The notes under the pieces were generated by a model, which was not told the origin of the DNA, did not search any database, and was given only the letters and a program-made list of their open reading frames with translations. From Bradyrhizobium sp. CSA207 (GTDB lineage Bacteria; Pseudomonadota; Alphaproteobacteria; Rhizobiales; Xanthobacteraceae), in NCBI RefSeq assembly GCF_029051685.1, contig NZ_JAACFT010000017.1, forward strand, positions 116,718-180,717: a DNA stretch of 64,000 nt. Direction: 5' to 3'. Each line of letters begins with the position of its first letter. The first letter of the stretch is position 1. The translations under genes and the position numbers were made by a program. Positions 35,582 to 45,728 of the stretch are shown piece by piece.

Positions 35582-35585
<4 letters not shown>
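34902..35585 (+). CDS. biuH: Biuret amidohydrolase-like cysteine hydrolase
   Basis: The 227-residue isochorismatase-fold enzyme has the catalytic triad Asp in LVIIDMQTDFCG (about 29), Lys in IIDKPGKGSFCATDLE (about 135) and Cys in TGITTDVCVHTTMREANDRG (about 168). The stretches PYAWPYNGDLRPQNTAL, GYVDKMGYDLSL and RWRSRQIGAGIGDPGPCGRIL closely follow what I recall of Rhizobium leguminosarum biuret hydrolase. It would cleave biuret to allophanate and ammonia. It is embedded between permease and ATPase genes, so the transporter may bring in its substrate. Allophanate hydrolase is not in the window. A related ureide amide is the alternative substrate. Confidence 0.8.
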
Positions 35586-37114
<1,529 letters not shown>

Positions 37115-37127
37115 CGGCGGAGCAGCG

Positions 37128-37613
37128 ATGAACGGCCCATCAGAACGCGACGAAGGCTTTCTGCGCCTCTCCTTCGCGGTCGCCCGCCGCTCCCTCACCC
37201 ATGGCAACCATCCCTTCGGCTGCATCGTCGTCGGCGCGGACGGCAAAGTGCTGATCGAGACCGAGAACGGCTACATGCCGGATCGTGACGGCACCGCGCA
37301 TGCCGAACGCCTCGCGGCGACGCAGGCCTGCCGCACGCTCAGCCGCGAGGTGCTGGCAAGATCCACGCTTTATTCCTCCGCCGAGCCCTGCGCGATGTGC
37401 GCCGGTGCGATCTACTGGGCTGGCATCGGCCGCGTGGTCTACGGCCTCAGCGAGCACCGCCTGCGCGGCGTCACCGGCAACCATCCGGAGAACCCGACGC
37501 TCGACCTGCCCTGCCGCGAGGTTTTTGCCAGCGGCCAGCGGCCGACCGAGGTGGTGGGCCCGTTGCTTGAAGACGAGGCCGCAGCGCTGCACGACGGCGT
37601 GTGGACGAAGTAG
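37128..37613 (+). CDS. Nucleobase/nucleoside deaminase (guanine deaminase-like, CDA fold)
   Basis: The 161-residue cytidine-deaminase-fold enzyme has the zinc motifs HAE (about 56, TAHAERLAA) and PCAMC (about 86, SAEPCAMCAGAIYWAG). The sequence is closer to guanine deaminase/GuaD-type enzymes than to tRNA deaminase TadA, as it carries VVYGLSEHRLRG. It closes the BMP operon, 13 bases after the ATPase. It probably deaminates an imported purine base such as guanine. ATG 37128 has GGCGGAG upstream; earlier starts lie in the ATPase. Confidence 0.85.
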   Translation: MNGPSERDEGFLRLSFAVARRSLTHGNHPFGCIVVGADGKVLIETENGYMPDRDGTAHAERLAATQACRTLSREVLARSTLYSSAEPCAMCAGAIYWAGIGRVVYGLSEHRLRGVTGNHPENPTLDLPCREVFASGQRPTEVVGPLLEDEAAALHDGVWTK

Positions 37614-37670
37614 GCGAGAGCAGTGCGATTACGCTTTCCTAGGCCGCACGCGATTCAAACCGAAATAGAA

Positions 37671-37703
37671 GATGGCGCCGCGGAGGTTTAGCGCGGCGCC
37701 ATC
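37671..37703. terminator. Hairpin between the BMP operon and the porin gene
   Basis: GATGGCGCCGCG (37671-37682) and CGCGGCGCCATC (37692-37703) form a perfect 12-bp stem with a 9-base loop between two convergent genes. A short T-rich stretch follows on the minus strand. It probably stops both transcripts. Confidence 0.75.
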
Positions 37704-37730
37704 GTCGTTCACCTGGAGACCATCAGGTGG

Positions 37731-38837
37731 TTAGAACTTCATCGTGATACCGCCATACACCGTCGATTCGGTGCAGGTTTGATTGCTTTGACCCTTGAAG
37801 GTGCAGGCCACGCTGTTGTTGTGGTCGAGACCGAACTTGTTCTGCCAGTAGCGGTAGGCAACCCAGAGATCAACGAAGTGCGAGTACTTCGGACCCCAGA
37901 CCGCCTTGGAGGCGTCGAGGGTCAGACGGATCGGTTCCGAATTGAACTCGACTTTGGTGTTAATGTTGCCAGGAGCTGCAAACGGCACCGCGTTGCTCTC
38001 GGTACCCTTGGCGCCATACCAGCCGGCACGACCGCTGATCGACCAGAACTGCATGTTTTCGGGCAGGAAACCCAGATCCATGTAGTAGTTGGTTTCAACC
38101 GCCCATGTCGGCTTGAAGCTACGGTCACCATCTCCGAGACAGGTCACACCCGCAACGCCTGGCGCGAACAGGTTGCACTGGGCAAACACGCTATGGCTTG
38201 AGAACTCCCAATAGACCAGCGGGGCAACGTTGAAGTAGCCCTTGTAAGGCAGGTCGAAGGCGAACTGCAGACCGGCAACGACGTCGCGCTTGGCGGCTGA
38301 GAAGAAGCTGTTCTCCGTACTGCCATCCATACCCACCTCGAAGGAGATGTTGTGCAGCGGACCGGCCGTGAACGCCTTGGTGTTGAAGATTTCATTCCAG
38401 CCAAAGGTGGACCGGAACAAGCCGTAGATTTCGGTCATGCCCGAACAGTTGGCCGGCAGACCGGACACGGCGCTCACGATCTGACCCGTGCCGTTGGTGA
38501 AGCAGGGGTTCGCCGGATCGTTGTGGTCCGACTTGAACATCGAGATGGTGAAGAAGTTGGTGCCGTAGGCCCAGGCGTCGAAGTGGGTGAACGAATAGAC
38601 CTGCTTGGCGGTCTTTCCATTGATGGTGCCATTCGGCTGAACGCTGAAGACGCCGGGGTCGGTGCCTTTCGGCATCCAGGAGAACGATACGCGGTCGTCG
38701 ATCACCAGGAAGAAGGGGAGATCCGCCGCCTTCTTTGCGGCTTTGACCGGCAAATCTGCCGCCTGAGCCAAGCCACCGGTGGCGAGTGTAGCAAGTGACA
38801 GCGCCGCTGCTGCAATTGCCCTGAAACGAAACGACAT
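37731..38837 (-). CDS. Outer-membrane beta-barrel protein, possible Tsx-like nucleoside channel
   Basis: The 368-residue protein has a signal peptide (about 1-27, ending AQA) and an aromatic-rich beta-barrel pattern with a C-terminal Phe (ITMKF), as in outer-membrane proteins. SFTHFDAWAYGTNFFTISMFKSD and SHFVDLWVAYRYWQNKFGLD recall the Tsx nucleoside-channel family, and the neighbouring purine importers fit. The family link is tentative. A second possibility is a general porin-like protein. It is divergent from the second BMP operon. Confidence 0.6.
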   Translation of the reverse strand: MSFRFRAIAAAALSLATLATGGLAQAADLPVKAAKKAADLPFFLVIDDRVSFSWMPKGTDPGVFSVQPNGTINGKTAKQVYSFTHFDAWAYGTNFFTISMFKSDHNDPANPCFTNGTGQIVSAVSGLPANCSGMTEIYGLFRSTFGWNEIFNTKAFTAGPLHNISFEVGMDGSTENSFFSAAKRDVVAGLQFAFDLPYKGYFNVAPLVYWEFSSHSVFAQCNLFAPGVAGVTCLGDGDRSFKPTWAVETNYYMDLGFLPENMQFWSISGRAGWYGAKGTESNAVPFAAPGNINTKVEFNSEPIRLTLDASKAVWGPKYSHFVDLWVAYRYWQNKFGLDHNNSVACTFKGQSNQTCTESTVYGGITMKF

Positions 38838-39411
38838 CCTGAATACCCCCAAGTTTGGACACGTAATGAACGTCCCTGGGTGCGACACTTGCGCTGATCG
38901 CCCGGAGTGAGAAGCCTCAACTTGTTCCAAGACGTGACGCTAGTTTTGGCAGCGAGTGGCTTTTCATGACGAAATTTCGAGGGCTCTTGCGCCTCGCGCT
39001 TGCTTGCGAGCGGCAAGGCAAAGCCGGCGATTGCGAAATTTTCCCGACTGATTTTGCTTGCCTTTTGCATCGTGCGGGAGCGCGGCCACGATCTTCGGCG
39101 ACGATCATCATTGCTGCGCGGCAATGCATACGTGTGGCGGCGCGATAGTGCTCAACTTCGCGTCAAGCCTGCATAGCGGGTTCCGATTTGGTTTGAACCG
39201 TCACAAATTAGCAACAGACGTTTCGCTGGACCCGACCGCAAGCGCTATTGAGGGAGCAATTGGGACGCTCCTCGTCCGAAGCGAGCACGATTAGCGCCGC
39301 CTTGCCCACCTGCCAAAGCGTTGAGCAAGGGATGACGCTTTTTCACACCTTACGCGCCGGTTTAAACTGGCCCACAATTGAGGCACCTCACCCACGCAAG
39401 CGCATCAACGA
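38838..39411. other. Divergent control region, porin and second BMP operon
   Basis: No gene is seen. A near-perfect 14-bp palindrome CCGGTTTAAACTGG (39357-39370; one G-T pair) lies 42 bases before the ATPase start and may be an operator. No GG-N10-GC sigma-54 motif was found upstream of this operon. Confidence 0.45.
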
Positions 39412-40983
39412 ATGTTAGATCCGACGCCTAACGGCCTGCATTCCGGCGAGTCCCCGCTCCTCAGGACGATCGGACTCACCAAACGCTATGGTGACTTCCT
39501 CGCCAACGATTCCATCGACATCGACATCTGGCCGAAGGAAATTCACGCGCTGCTTGGCGAGAACGGCGCCGGCAAGTCGACGTTGGTCAAGGCGATCTAC
39601 GGGCTAATCCAGCCCAGTGCCGGCGAGATTCGCTGGCAGGGGCAACCGATCGTGCTGTCGGGTCCGTCGCAGGCACGCAGCCGCGGCATCGGCATGGTGT
39701 TCCAGCATTTCTCGCTGTTCGACAATCTCACCGTCGCCGAGAATGTCGCGCTCGGCCTCGACGGACGAGAGTCCTTCAAGGACATGTCGGCGCGGCTGGA
39801 GCAGGTGTCGAAGACTTATGGCCTGCCGCTCGATCCCAGACGCGAGGTCTGGCAGTTGTCGGTCGGCGAGCGCCAGCGCATCGAGATCGTCCGCGCGCTG
39901 ATGCAGGATCCGAAATTCCTGATCCTGGACGAGCCCACGGCGGTGCTGACGCCGCAGGAAGCCGATCAGCTCTTCATCGTGCTGGAGCGACTCAAGTCCG
40001 AAGGCCGCGCCATCCTCTACATCAGCCATAAACTCGACGAGGTGAAGCGGCTCTGCGACACCGCCACGATCCTGCGCGGCGGCAAGAAGATACAAACCTG
40101 CAATCCCAGACTTGAGACCGCAGCTTCGCTCGCACGCATGATGGTCGGCAGCGAGATCAGGCAAGTGAAAGCTGCCGCCGGCCGGCGGACCACCGTGCCG
40201 CGGCTCGTCGTGAACGATCTCTCGCTCGCGCCTGGCGAAGCGCATGGCGTACGGCTCGAGCACATCTCCTTCGAGCTGAAGGGCGGCGAAATCCTGGGCA
40301 TCGCCGGCGTCGCCGGCAACGGCCAGGACGAACTGTTCGCAGCGTTGTCCGGCGAACGATTGGCGAAGGACCCCGGCACCGTGGTGATCGAAGGTATTGC
40401 CGCCGGCCACCTCTCAATCACGCAGCGGCGCAAGCTGGGCGCGGCCTTCGTCCCCGAAGAGCGGCTCGGCCACGGCACCGCGCCGCGCATGAAGCTGTCG
40501 GAGAATGCGCTGCTTACCGGGCACGCGGCCAGCGGTATGGTCAATCACGGCTTCATCGACACTGCGGCGACGCTCAAGACCGTCGACCGCGCAACCGAAA
40601 CCTTCGACGTCCGCAAGGCCAAGCGCGATCCGGAAGCCGCGAGCCTCTCAGGCGGCAATCTGCAGAAATTCATCGTCGGCCGCGAGATCCTGCGCAACCC
40701 GGCGGTGCTGGTGGTGAGCCAGCCGACCTGGGGCGTCGACGCTGGCGCGGCCGCCGTCATTCGTCAGGCCCTGCTTGATCTGGCCACCGCAGGCGCCGCT
40801 GTGCTCGTGACCAGCCAGGATCTCGATGAACTCGCCGAGATCGCCGACCGCATCGCCGTGATGTTCCACGGCCGGCTATCGGCCCCGCTCGCCGCCAGCG
40901 ATGCGACGCGCGAGAAGCTCGGCCTGTTGATGGGCGGCAGCAGCCTGGAACCGAAGGAGGCGGCGCATGCAGTTGGTGCTTGA
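39412..40983 (+). CDS. ABC transporter ATPase, second BMP-type system
   Basis: The 523-residue tandem ABC protein has Walker A GENGAGKST (about 52) with signature LSVGERQR, and a second domain with GVAGNGQDE (about 303) and LSGGNLQK. It is the same class as the ATPase at 35582 and heads an ATPase-permease-permease-binding protein operon, the reverse order of the first system. Likely substrates are nucleosides or purine bases. Confidence 0.9.
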   Translation: MLDPTPNGLHSGESPLLRTIGLTKRYGDFLANDSIDIDIWPKEIHALLGENGAGKSTLVKAIYGLIQPSAGEIRWQGQPIVLSGPSQARSRGIGMVFQHFSLFDNLTVAENVALGLDGRESFKDMSARLEQVSKTYGLPLDPRREVWQLSVGERQRIEIVRALMQDPKFLILDEPTAVLTPQEADQLFIVLERLKSEGRAILYISHKLDEVKRLCDTATILRGGKKIQTCNPRLETAASLARMMVGSEIRQVKAAAGRRTTVPRLVVNDLSLAPGEAHGVRLEHISFELKGGEILGIAGVAGNGQDELFAALSGERLAKDPGTVVIEGIAAGHLSITQRRKLGAAFVPEERLGHGTAPRMKLSENALLTGHAASGMVNHGFIDTAATLKTVDRATETFDVRKAKRDPEAASLSGGNLQKFIVGREILRNPAVLVVSQPTWGVDAGAAAVIRQALLDLATAGAAVLVTSQDLDELAEIADRIAVMFHGRLSAPLAASDATREKLGLLMGGSSLEPKEAAHAVGA

Positions 40984-42058
40984 GAAGCGCGCCGAGCGCT
41001 CCAACACGATTGCGCTGGTCTCTCCGCTGATCGCGATCGGCCTGACGATCGTCACCATGGTCATCCTGTTCGCGATCCTCGGCAAAAATCCGCTTCTGGC
41101 GCTGCACGCCTATTTTATCGCGCCTTTGACCGACGGTTATTCGCTCCAGGAGATTGCGGTGAAGGCGACGCCGCTGGTGATGATCGCGATCGGGCTGTCA
41201 CTGTGCTATCTCGCCAACGCCTGGAACATCGGCGCCGAGGGGCAATTCCTGATTGGCGCCGTGGCCGGAAGCTGGATCGCTGTGAAGACGCAGGGTACCG
41301 ACGCCGGCGCCTGGGTGCTGCCGGCAATGTTCGTGCTCGCGGCAGCCGGAGGCGCGCTCTATGCGCTGATCCCGGCGATCTGCAAGGTGAAGTTCGGCGC
41401 CAGCGAAATCCTGACCAGCCTGATGCTGGTCTATGTCGCCGACCTCTTTCTTGACTATCTGGTGCGCGGGCCATGGCGCGATCCGCACGGCTTCAACTTC
41501 CCGACCACGGCCGAATTCGATCCGGTGGCCACCGTCCCGCTGCTGATCGAAGGCGGCCGGCTGCATCTCGGCTCGATCATCGCGCTGGTTGTCGTCGCGG
41601 CTGCAGCGATCCTGCTGGGACGAACCATCAAGGGATTCGAGATCCGCGTGGTAGGCGCGGCACCGCGCGCGGCACGGTTCGGTGGCTTCAATGCCGACCA
41701 GTTGATCATCCTGACCTTCGCGGTCTCCGGCGCACTCGCGGGTCTCGCCGGCATCATCGAGGTCGCAGGTCCCGTTGGCCATCTCCAGCCCGGCATCTCG
41801 CCCGGCTACGGTTTTACCGCGATCATCGTTGCCTTCCTTGGTCGACTGAATCCGCTTGGAATACTAATTGCAGGCCTTTTCCTCGCATTGACGTTTATCG
41901 GCGGCGAGCAGGCGCAGATCGCGATGAAGATCCCGTTGGACGTCACCAAGGTTTTTCAGGGCATTCTGCTGTTCTACGTACTCGCCTGCGATTCCCTCAT
42001 CCTCTACCGCTTCAAGCTGGTCTTCCCGAACCGTCAGGTGGCCCGTGGAACTGGTTGA
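40967..42058 (+). CDS. ABC transporter permease, second BMP-type system (first subunit)
   Basis: The 363-residue BPD_transp_2 protein has about ten membrane segments (ALVSPLIAIGLTIVTMVILFAIL at about 15). It begins with ATG 40967 inside the ATPase gene, overlapping by 17 bases, with AAGGAGG just upstream. It shares the ALCYLANAWNIGAEGQFLIGA-type core of nucleoside permeases. Confidence 0.9.
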   Translation: MQLVLEKRAERSNTIALVSPLIAIGLTIVTMVILFAILGKNPLLALHAYFIAPLTDGYSLQEIAVKATPLVMIAIGLSLCYLANAWNIGAEGQFLIGAVAGSWIAVKTQGTDAGAWVLPAMFVLAAAGGALYALIPAICKVKFGASEILTSLMLVYVADLFLDYLVRGPWRDPHGFNFPTTAEFDPVATVPLLIEGGRLHLGSIIALVVVAAAAILLGRTIKGFEIRVVGAAPRAARFGGFNADQLIILTFAVSGALAGLAGIIEVAGPVGHLQPGISPGYGFTAIIVAFLGRLNPLGILIAGLFLALTFIGGEQAQIAMKIPLDVTKVFQGILLFYVLACDSLILYRFKLVFPNRQVARGTG

Positions 42059-42962
42059 AGCCATCATCCTGGCGGTGCTCGCCGCATCGACGCCGCTGCT
42101 CATCGCGGCGACGGGCGAACTCGTGACCGAGCGCTCCGGCGTGCTCAATCTCGGCGTCGAGGGCATGATGATCGTCGGCGCGGCCTGCGGCTTTGCCGGT
42201 GCCTGGCTGACGGGCTCGATTCTGATCGGCGCGCTATTCGGTATCGTCGCGGGCACGCTGATGTCGCTGATCTTCGCGCTGATGGCGCTTGGGCTTGCCG
42301 TCAACCAGGTCGCGACCGGTCTCGCACTCACCATCCTCGGCATCGGGCTCTCCGGCCTGATCGGCGCCGGCTTCGTCGGCGAGCGCATCACGCCGGCGGC
42401 ACATCTCTACATTCCCGGCCTTACCGACATCCCGCTGATCGGCCGGGTACTGTTCGGCGAGGACGCCTTCGTCTATTTCTCGCTGGCTCTGATCGTTGGC
42501 GTCTGGTGGTTCCTGTACCGCGCCCGGCCGGGGCTGATCCTGCGCGCCTGCGGCGACAGCCACGTCTCCGCGCATGCGCTCGGCTATCCCGTGCTGCGCA
42601 TCCGCACCTTCGCCGTGATGTTCGGCGGCGCCTGCGCCGGTCTTGCCGGCGCCTATTTGCCGCTGGCCTATACGCCGTTCTTCATTCCCGGCATGACCGC
42701 GGGCCGCGGCTGGATCGCGCTGGCGCTGGTCGTGTTTTCATCCTGGCGGCCGGGCCGGCTCGTGGTCGGCGCCTATCTGTTCGGCGCGGTGACGATCCTG
42801 CAATTGCATGCCCAGGGCTGGGGGGTCGGCATTCCCTCGCAATTCATGTCGGCGCTGCCTTATCTCGCGACGGTCATCGTCCTGGTCCTGCTTTCCCGCG
42901 CGCGCACCGGCGGCTCGACTGCGCCGGCCGCGCTCGGCACCGTGTTCGTGCCTGACCGCTGA
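42045..42962 (+). CDS. ABC transporter permease, second BMP-type system (second subunit)
   Basis: The 305-residue BPD_transp_2 protein has LLIAATGELVTERSGVLNLGVEGMMIVGA (about 17), parallel to the permease at 33950. It starts at GTG 42045, overlapping the previous gene by 14 bases. Confidence 0.9.
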   Translation: MELVEAIILAVLAASTPLLIAATGELVTERSGVLNLGVEGMMIVGAACGFAGAWLTGSILIGALFGIVAGTLMSLIFALMALGLAVNQVATGLALTILGIGLSGLIGAGFVGERITPAAHLYIPGLTDIPLIGRVLFGEDAFVYFSLALIVGVWWFLYRARPGLILRACGDSHVSAHALGYPVLRIRTFAVMFGGACAGLAGAYLPLAYTPFFIPGMTAGRGWIALALVVFSSWRPGRLVVGAYLFGAVTILQLHAQGWGVGIPSQFMSALPYLATVIVLVLLSRARTGGSTAPAALGTVFVPDR

Positions 42963-43039
42963 ATTTCGTTTCCGCAGCGTACGCGATGGGGCGCGCATGT
43001 TGCGGATTGTGGCTTTCCCCGACTGTTTGGAGATTGATG

Positions 43040-44116
43040 ATGAGGAAAACACTTCTTGCGCTCGCTGCCGGGCTTTTGCTTGCCGGAAGCGTCAGTGCAG
43101 CCTCTGCCGCCGACAAGCTGAAGGTCGGTTTCATCTATTTGGGTCCGATCGGAGACCTGGGATGGACCTACCAACACGATCTCGCGCGCCAGGCGCTGGT
43201 CAAGGAACTGGGTGACAAGATCGAGACCACCTACCTCGAGAACGTCCCTGAAGGTCCCGACGCCGAGCGTGCCATCGAGCAGCTCGTCCGTGCCGGCAAC
43301 AAGCTGATCTTCACCACCTCGTTCGGCTACATGGATCCGACGCTGAAGGTCGCGAAGAAATATCCGAACGTGCATTTCGAACACTCCACCGGCTACAAGC
43401 GCGACAAGAACATGTCGACCTACTCGGCCAAGTGGTATCAGGGCCGCTACATCCAGGGCCTGATCGCGGCCAAGATGTCGAAGTCCGGCGTGCTCGGCTA
43501 TATCGGCTCGTTCCCGATTCCCGAGGTCGTCTCCGGCATCAATGCGACGATCCTTGCGGCGCAGACCATCAACCCGAACATCAAGGTCAAGATCATCTGG
43601 GCCAACACCTGGTTCGATCCGGGCAAGGAAGCCGACGCCGCCAAGGCGCTGATCGACCAGGGCGCCGACGTCATCATGCAGCACACGGATTCGCCGGCGG
43701 CGATGCAGGTCGCCAGCGAGCGCGGCAAGCTCGCCTTCGGCCAGGATTCCGAGATGATCAAGTTCGGGCCCAAGACCCAGCTGACGTCGATCCTCGACAC
43801 CTGGGGTCCCTACTACATCGCCCGCGTCAAGGCCGAGCTCGACGGCACCTGGAAGTCCGAGGACACCTGGGGTGGCCTCGACAGCCATATGTTCGCGATG
43901 GCGCCCTACACCAACATGCCCGACGACGTGAAGAAGATGGCCGAGGATGCCCAGGCGGCGATCACCGCCGGCAAGTTGCATCCGTTCAAGTGCCCGGTCA
44001 TTGGGCAGGACGGTAAGCCGGTCGAGTGTAAGGGCGGCGATCACCTCGACGACGGCCAGATCCTTGGCATGAATTTCTACGTCAAGGGCATCGACGACAA
44101 GCTTCCGGGCAAGTAG
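43040..44116 (+). CDS. BMP-family ABC transporter substrate-binding protein, second system
   Basis: The 358-residue protein has a Sec signal peptide (about 1-24, ending ASA) and the BMP fold: KVGFIYLGPIGDLGWTYQHDLAR (about 29), FTTSFGYMDPTLKVA and YIQGLIAAKMSKSGVLGYI. Unlike the first system's binding protein it uses Sec, not Tat. A GGAG lies seven bases before ATG 43040; ATG 43037 is adjacent and equally usable. Purine nucleosides or bases are the likely ligand given the neighbouring 8-oxoguanine deaminase and xanthine dehydrogenase. Confidence 0.9.
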   Translation: MRKTLLALAAGLLLAGSVSAASAADKLKVGFIYLGPIGDLGWTYQHDLARQALVKELGDKIETTYLENVPEGPDAERAIEQLVRAGNKLIFTTSFGYMDPTLKVAKKYPNVHFEHSTGYKRDKNMSTYSAKWYQGRYIQGLIAAKMSKSGVLGYIGSFPIPEVVSGINATILAAQTINPNIKVKIIWANTWFDPGKEADAAKALIDQGADVIMQHTDSPAAMQVASERGKLAFGQDSEMIKFGPKTQLTSILDTWGPYYIARVKAELDGTWKSEDTWGGLDSHMFAMAPYTNMPDDVKKMAEDAQAAITAGKLHPFKCPVIGQDGKPVECKGGDHLDDGQILGMNFYVKGIDDKLPGK

Positions 44117-44165
44117 CACGCTTCTTGCATCGCTAGAATCACCTGCTCCTCCCGGAGGAGGTTCG

Positions 44166-44213
44166 GAGGGGGTAGCCAGAAGCACCCGGCACTTGTGGTT
44201 GCCCCCTCTTTTT
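44166..44213 (+). terminator. Rho-independent terminator of the second BMP operon
   Basis: GAGGGGGTAGCCAGAAG pairs with CTTGTGGTTGCCCCCTC (17 bp with two G-T pairs and one mismatch), followed by TTTTT at 44209-44213. It lies 49 bases after the binding-protein stop and faces the convergent deaminase gene. Confidence 0.9.
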
Positions 44214-44225
44214 ATTCCTCCGCTC

Positions 44226-45575
44226 CTAGCCCGCCTGCATCGCCCGCGCCGCGGAACTGTGGCGGCGGATGAGGTCGGGGACGTCCAGGCCCGGGATCGC
44301 GCCATCGACCACGGCCCATTTTCCCGCCACCATGACCCGATCGGCCCGATGCGCCCCGCAGAGCACCACCGCGGCCAGTGGATCGCCATGGCCGGAGAAG
44401 CGCAGCTCGTCGAGCTTGAAAAACGCGAGATCGGCCGCCTTGCCGACCGCGATCTCGCCGAGCTCCGGACGGCCGACGCAGGCTGCCGAGCCCTTGGTCG
44501 CCCAGCGCAGCGCGTCCTTGTGGCTGACTTTCGTCACCCCGTAGCGCGCCCGTTGCAGCAGGAAGGCGGCGCGCACCTCCTGCATCAGGTTCGATCCGTC
44601 GTTCGAGGCCGAACCGTCGACCCCGATCCCGATGCCGATGCCAGCCTCCTCCATCTCGCACACGGGACAACAGCCCGAAGCCAGCAGCTGGTTGCTGCAG
44701 GCGCAATGGCTGATGGTGGTCTTGGCCTTGCCGAGCCGCTTGATCTCGTCGGCGTTGAAGAAGATGCCGTGGGCGAGCCAGGTCCGGGCATTGAGCCAGC
44801 CGCACTGCTCGAGATAGTCGAGGGGACGGCAGCCATACATCTGCTCGCAGAATTTATTCTCATCCTCGGTCTCGGCGAGATGGGTGTGCAGGCGCACGTC
44901 GAGCTTGTCGGCGAGATCGGCGGTGGCGCGCATCAGCGATGTCGTCACCGAGAACGGCGAGCATGGTGCGAGCGCAATCTGCACCATTGCGTCCACACCG
45001 CGCTGGTGGTGCTTGGCCACCACGCGCGCGCTGTCGGCGAGTATCGTATCCTCGTCCTGCACGACGCTGTCCGGCGGCAAGCCGCCGTCGCGCTGCGACA
45101 GGTTCATCGAGCCGCGCGTGAGCAGGACGCGCACGCCGAGCCGTTTTGCAACCGCAACCTCGATATCGACGGCATCTTCGAGGCCGGCTGGAAACACGTA
45201 ATGATGATCCGTCGTGGTGGTGCAGCCGGAGAGCAGGAGTTCGGACATCGCCACGGTGACGCCGAGTTCCAGCGATTCCGGCGTCATCCTCGCCCACACC
45301 GGATAGAGCGCCTGGAGCCAGGGAAACAGCTCGCGGTCCATTGCGGCCGGCAGCGCCCGCGTCAGCGTCTGGTAAAAATGGTGATGCGTGTTGATGAGCC
45401 CCGGCAGCACGATATGATCGCGTGCGTCGAACACCGCTGCACCCGCGGTCGCAGGCGTGCCGCCGGCCGGCACGAGCTCGATGATCCGGCCGTCCTTCAC
45501 CACGATCCCGCGCTCGGCACCGTCGGCGAGGATGGCCAGGGGATCCTTGATCCAGATCGGCTTTGCGTCGCTCAT
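44226..45575 (-). CDS. 8-oxoguanine deaminase-type amidohydrolase
   Basis: The 449-residue amidohydrolase has the metal motif PGLINTHHHFYQT (about 58), His in LHTHLAETEDE (about 228), His in AHGIFF (about 266) and the Asp of GIGVDGSASNDGSN (about 316). NTHHHFYQTLTR and CEQMYGCRP resemble 8-oxoguanine deaminase, which makes urate from oxidised guanine; guanine deaminase or an s-triazine-like activity are alternatives. GGAGAAGCAGG precedes ATG 45575. It is divergent from xanthine dehydrogenase, both with sigma-54-like promoters. Confidence 0.8.
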   Translation of the reverse strand: MSDAKPIWIKDPLAILADGAERGIVVKDGRIIELVPAGGTPATAGAAVFDARDHIVLPGLINTHHHFYQTLTRALPAAMDRELFPWLQALYPVWARMTPESLELGVTVAMSELLLSGCTTTTDHHYVFPAGLEDAVDIEVAVAKRLGVRVLLTRGSMNLSQRDGGLPPDSVVQDEDTILADSARVVAKHHQRGVDAMVQIALAPCSPFSVTTSLMRATADLADKLDVRLHTHLAETEDENKFCEQMYGCRPLDYLEQCGWLNARTWLAHGIFFNADEIKRLGKAKTTISHCACSNQLLASGCCPVCEMEEAGIGIGIGVDGSASNDGSNLMQEVRAAFLLQRARYGVTKVSHKDALRWATKGSAACVGRPELGEIAVGKAADLAFFKLDELRFSGHGDPLAAVVLCGAHRADRVMVAGKWAVVDGAIPGLDVPDLIRRHSSAARAMQAG

Positions 45576-45611
45576 GATCCTGCTTCTCCTCACATCCGCT
45601 GACGGCTGGTC

Positions 45612-45627
45612 TGCAAGGCAAGGGCCA
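45612..45627 (-). promoter_or_regulatory. Sigma-54-type promoter of the 8-oxoguanine deaminase gene
   Basis: On the minus strand TGGCCCT-TGCC-TTGCA has GG and GC 10 bases apart and matches most of TGGCACG-N4-TTGCW. It lies 37 bases upstream of ATG 45575, leaving a short untranslated leader. Confidence 0.65.
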
Positions 45628-45665
45628 GCCCGATCGCACTATTGCCGCGACTTGTTGTTGCGACT

Positions 45666-45681
45666 TGGCGCCCGTCTTGCA
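45666..45681 (+). promoter_or_regulatory. Sigma-54-type promoter of the xanthine dehydrogenase genes
   Basis: TGGCGCC-CGTC-TTGCA has GG and GC exactly 10 bases apart, with two mismatches to the consensus. It lies 48 bases upstream of ATG 45729. The same bases overlap a perfect 12-bp palindrome GTCTTGCAAGAC (45674-45685). Confidence 0.65.
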
Positions 45682-45685
45682 AGAC
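45674..45685. promoter_or_regulatory. Perfect 12-bp palindrome in the divergent xdh promoter region
   Basis: GTCTTGCAAGAC is its own reverse complement and overlaps the -12 element of the xanthine dehydrogenase sigma-54 promoter. An 8-bp direct repeat GCGACTTG lies just upstream. It could be a regulator site shared by both directions. Confidence 0.4.
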
Positions 45686-45728
45686 TTTGCCGCGGAGCAA
45701 ATCATCCGTTCGAAGCGCCGGCCTCGCC

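Noticed and set aside
42860..44389. 509-codon open frame on the minus strand
   Set aside because: Antisense to the second BMP binding protein and crosses a strong terminator.
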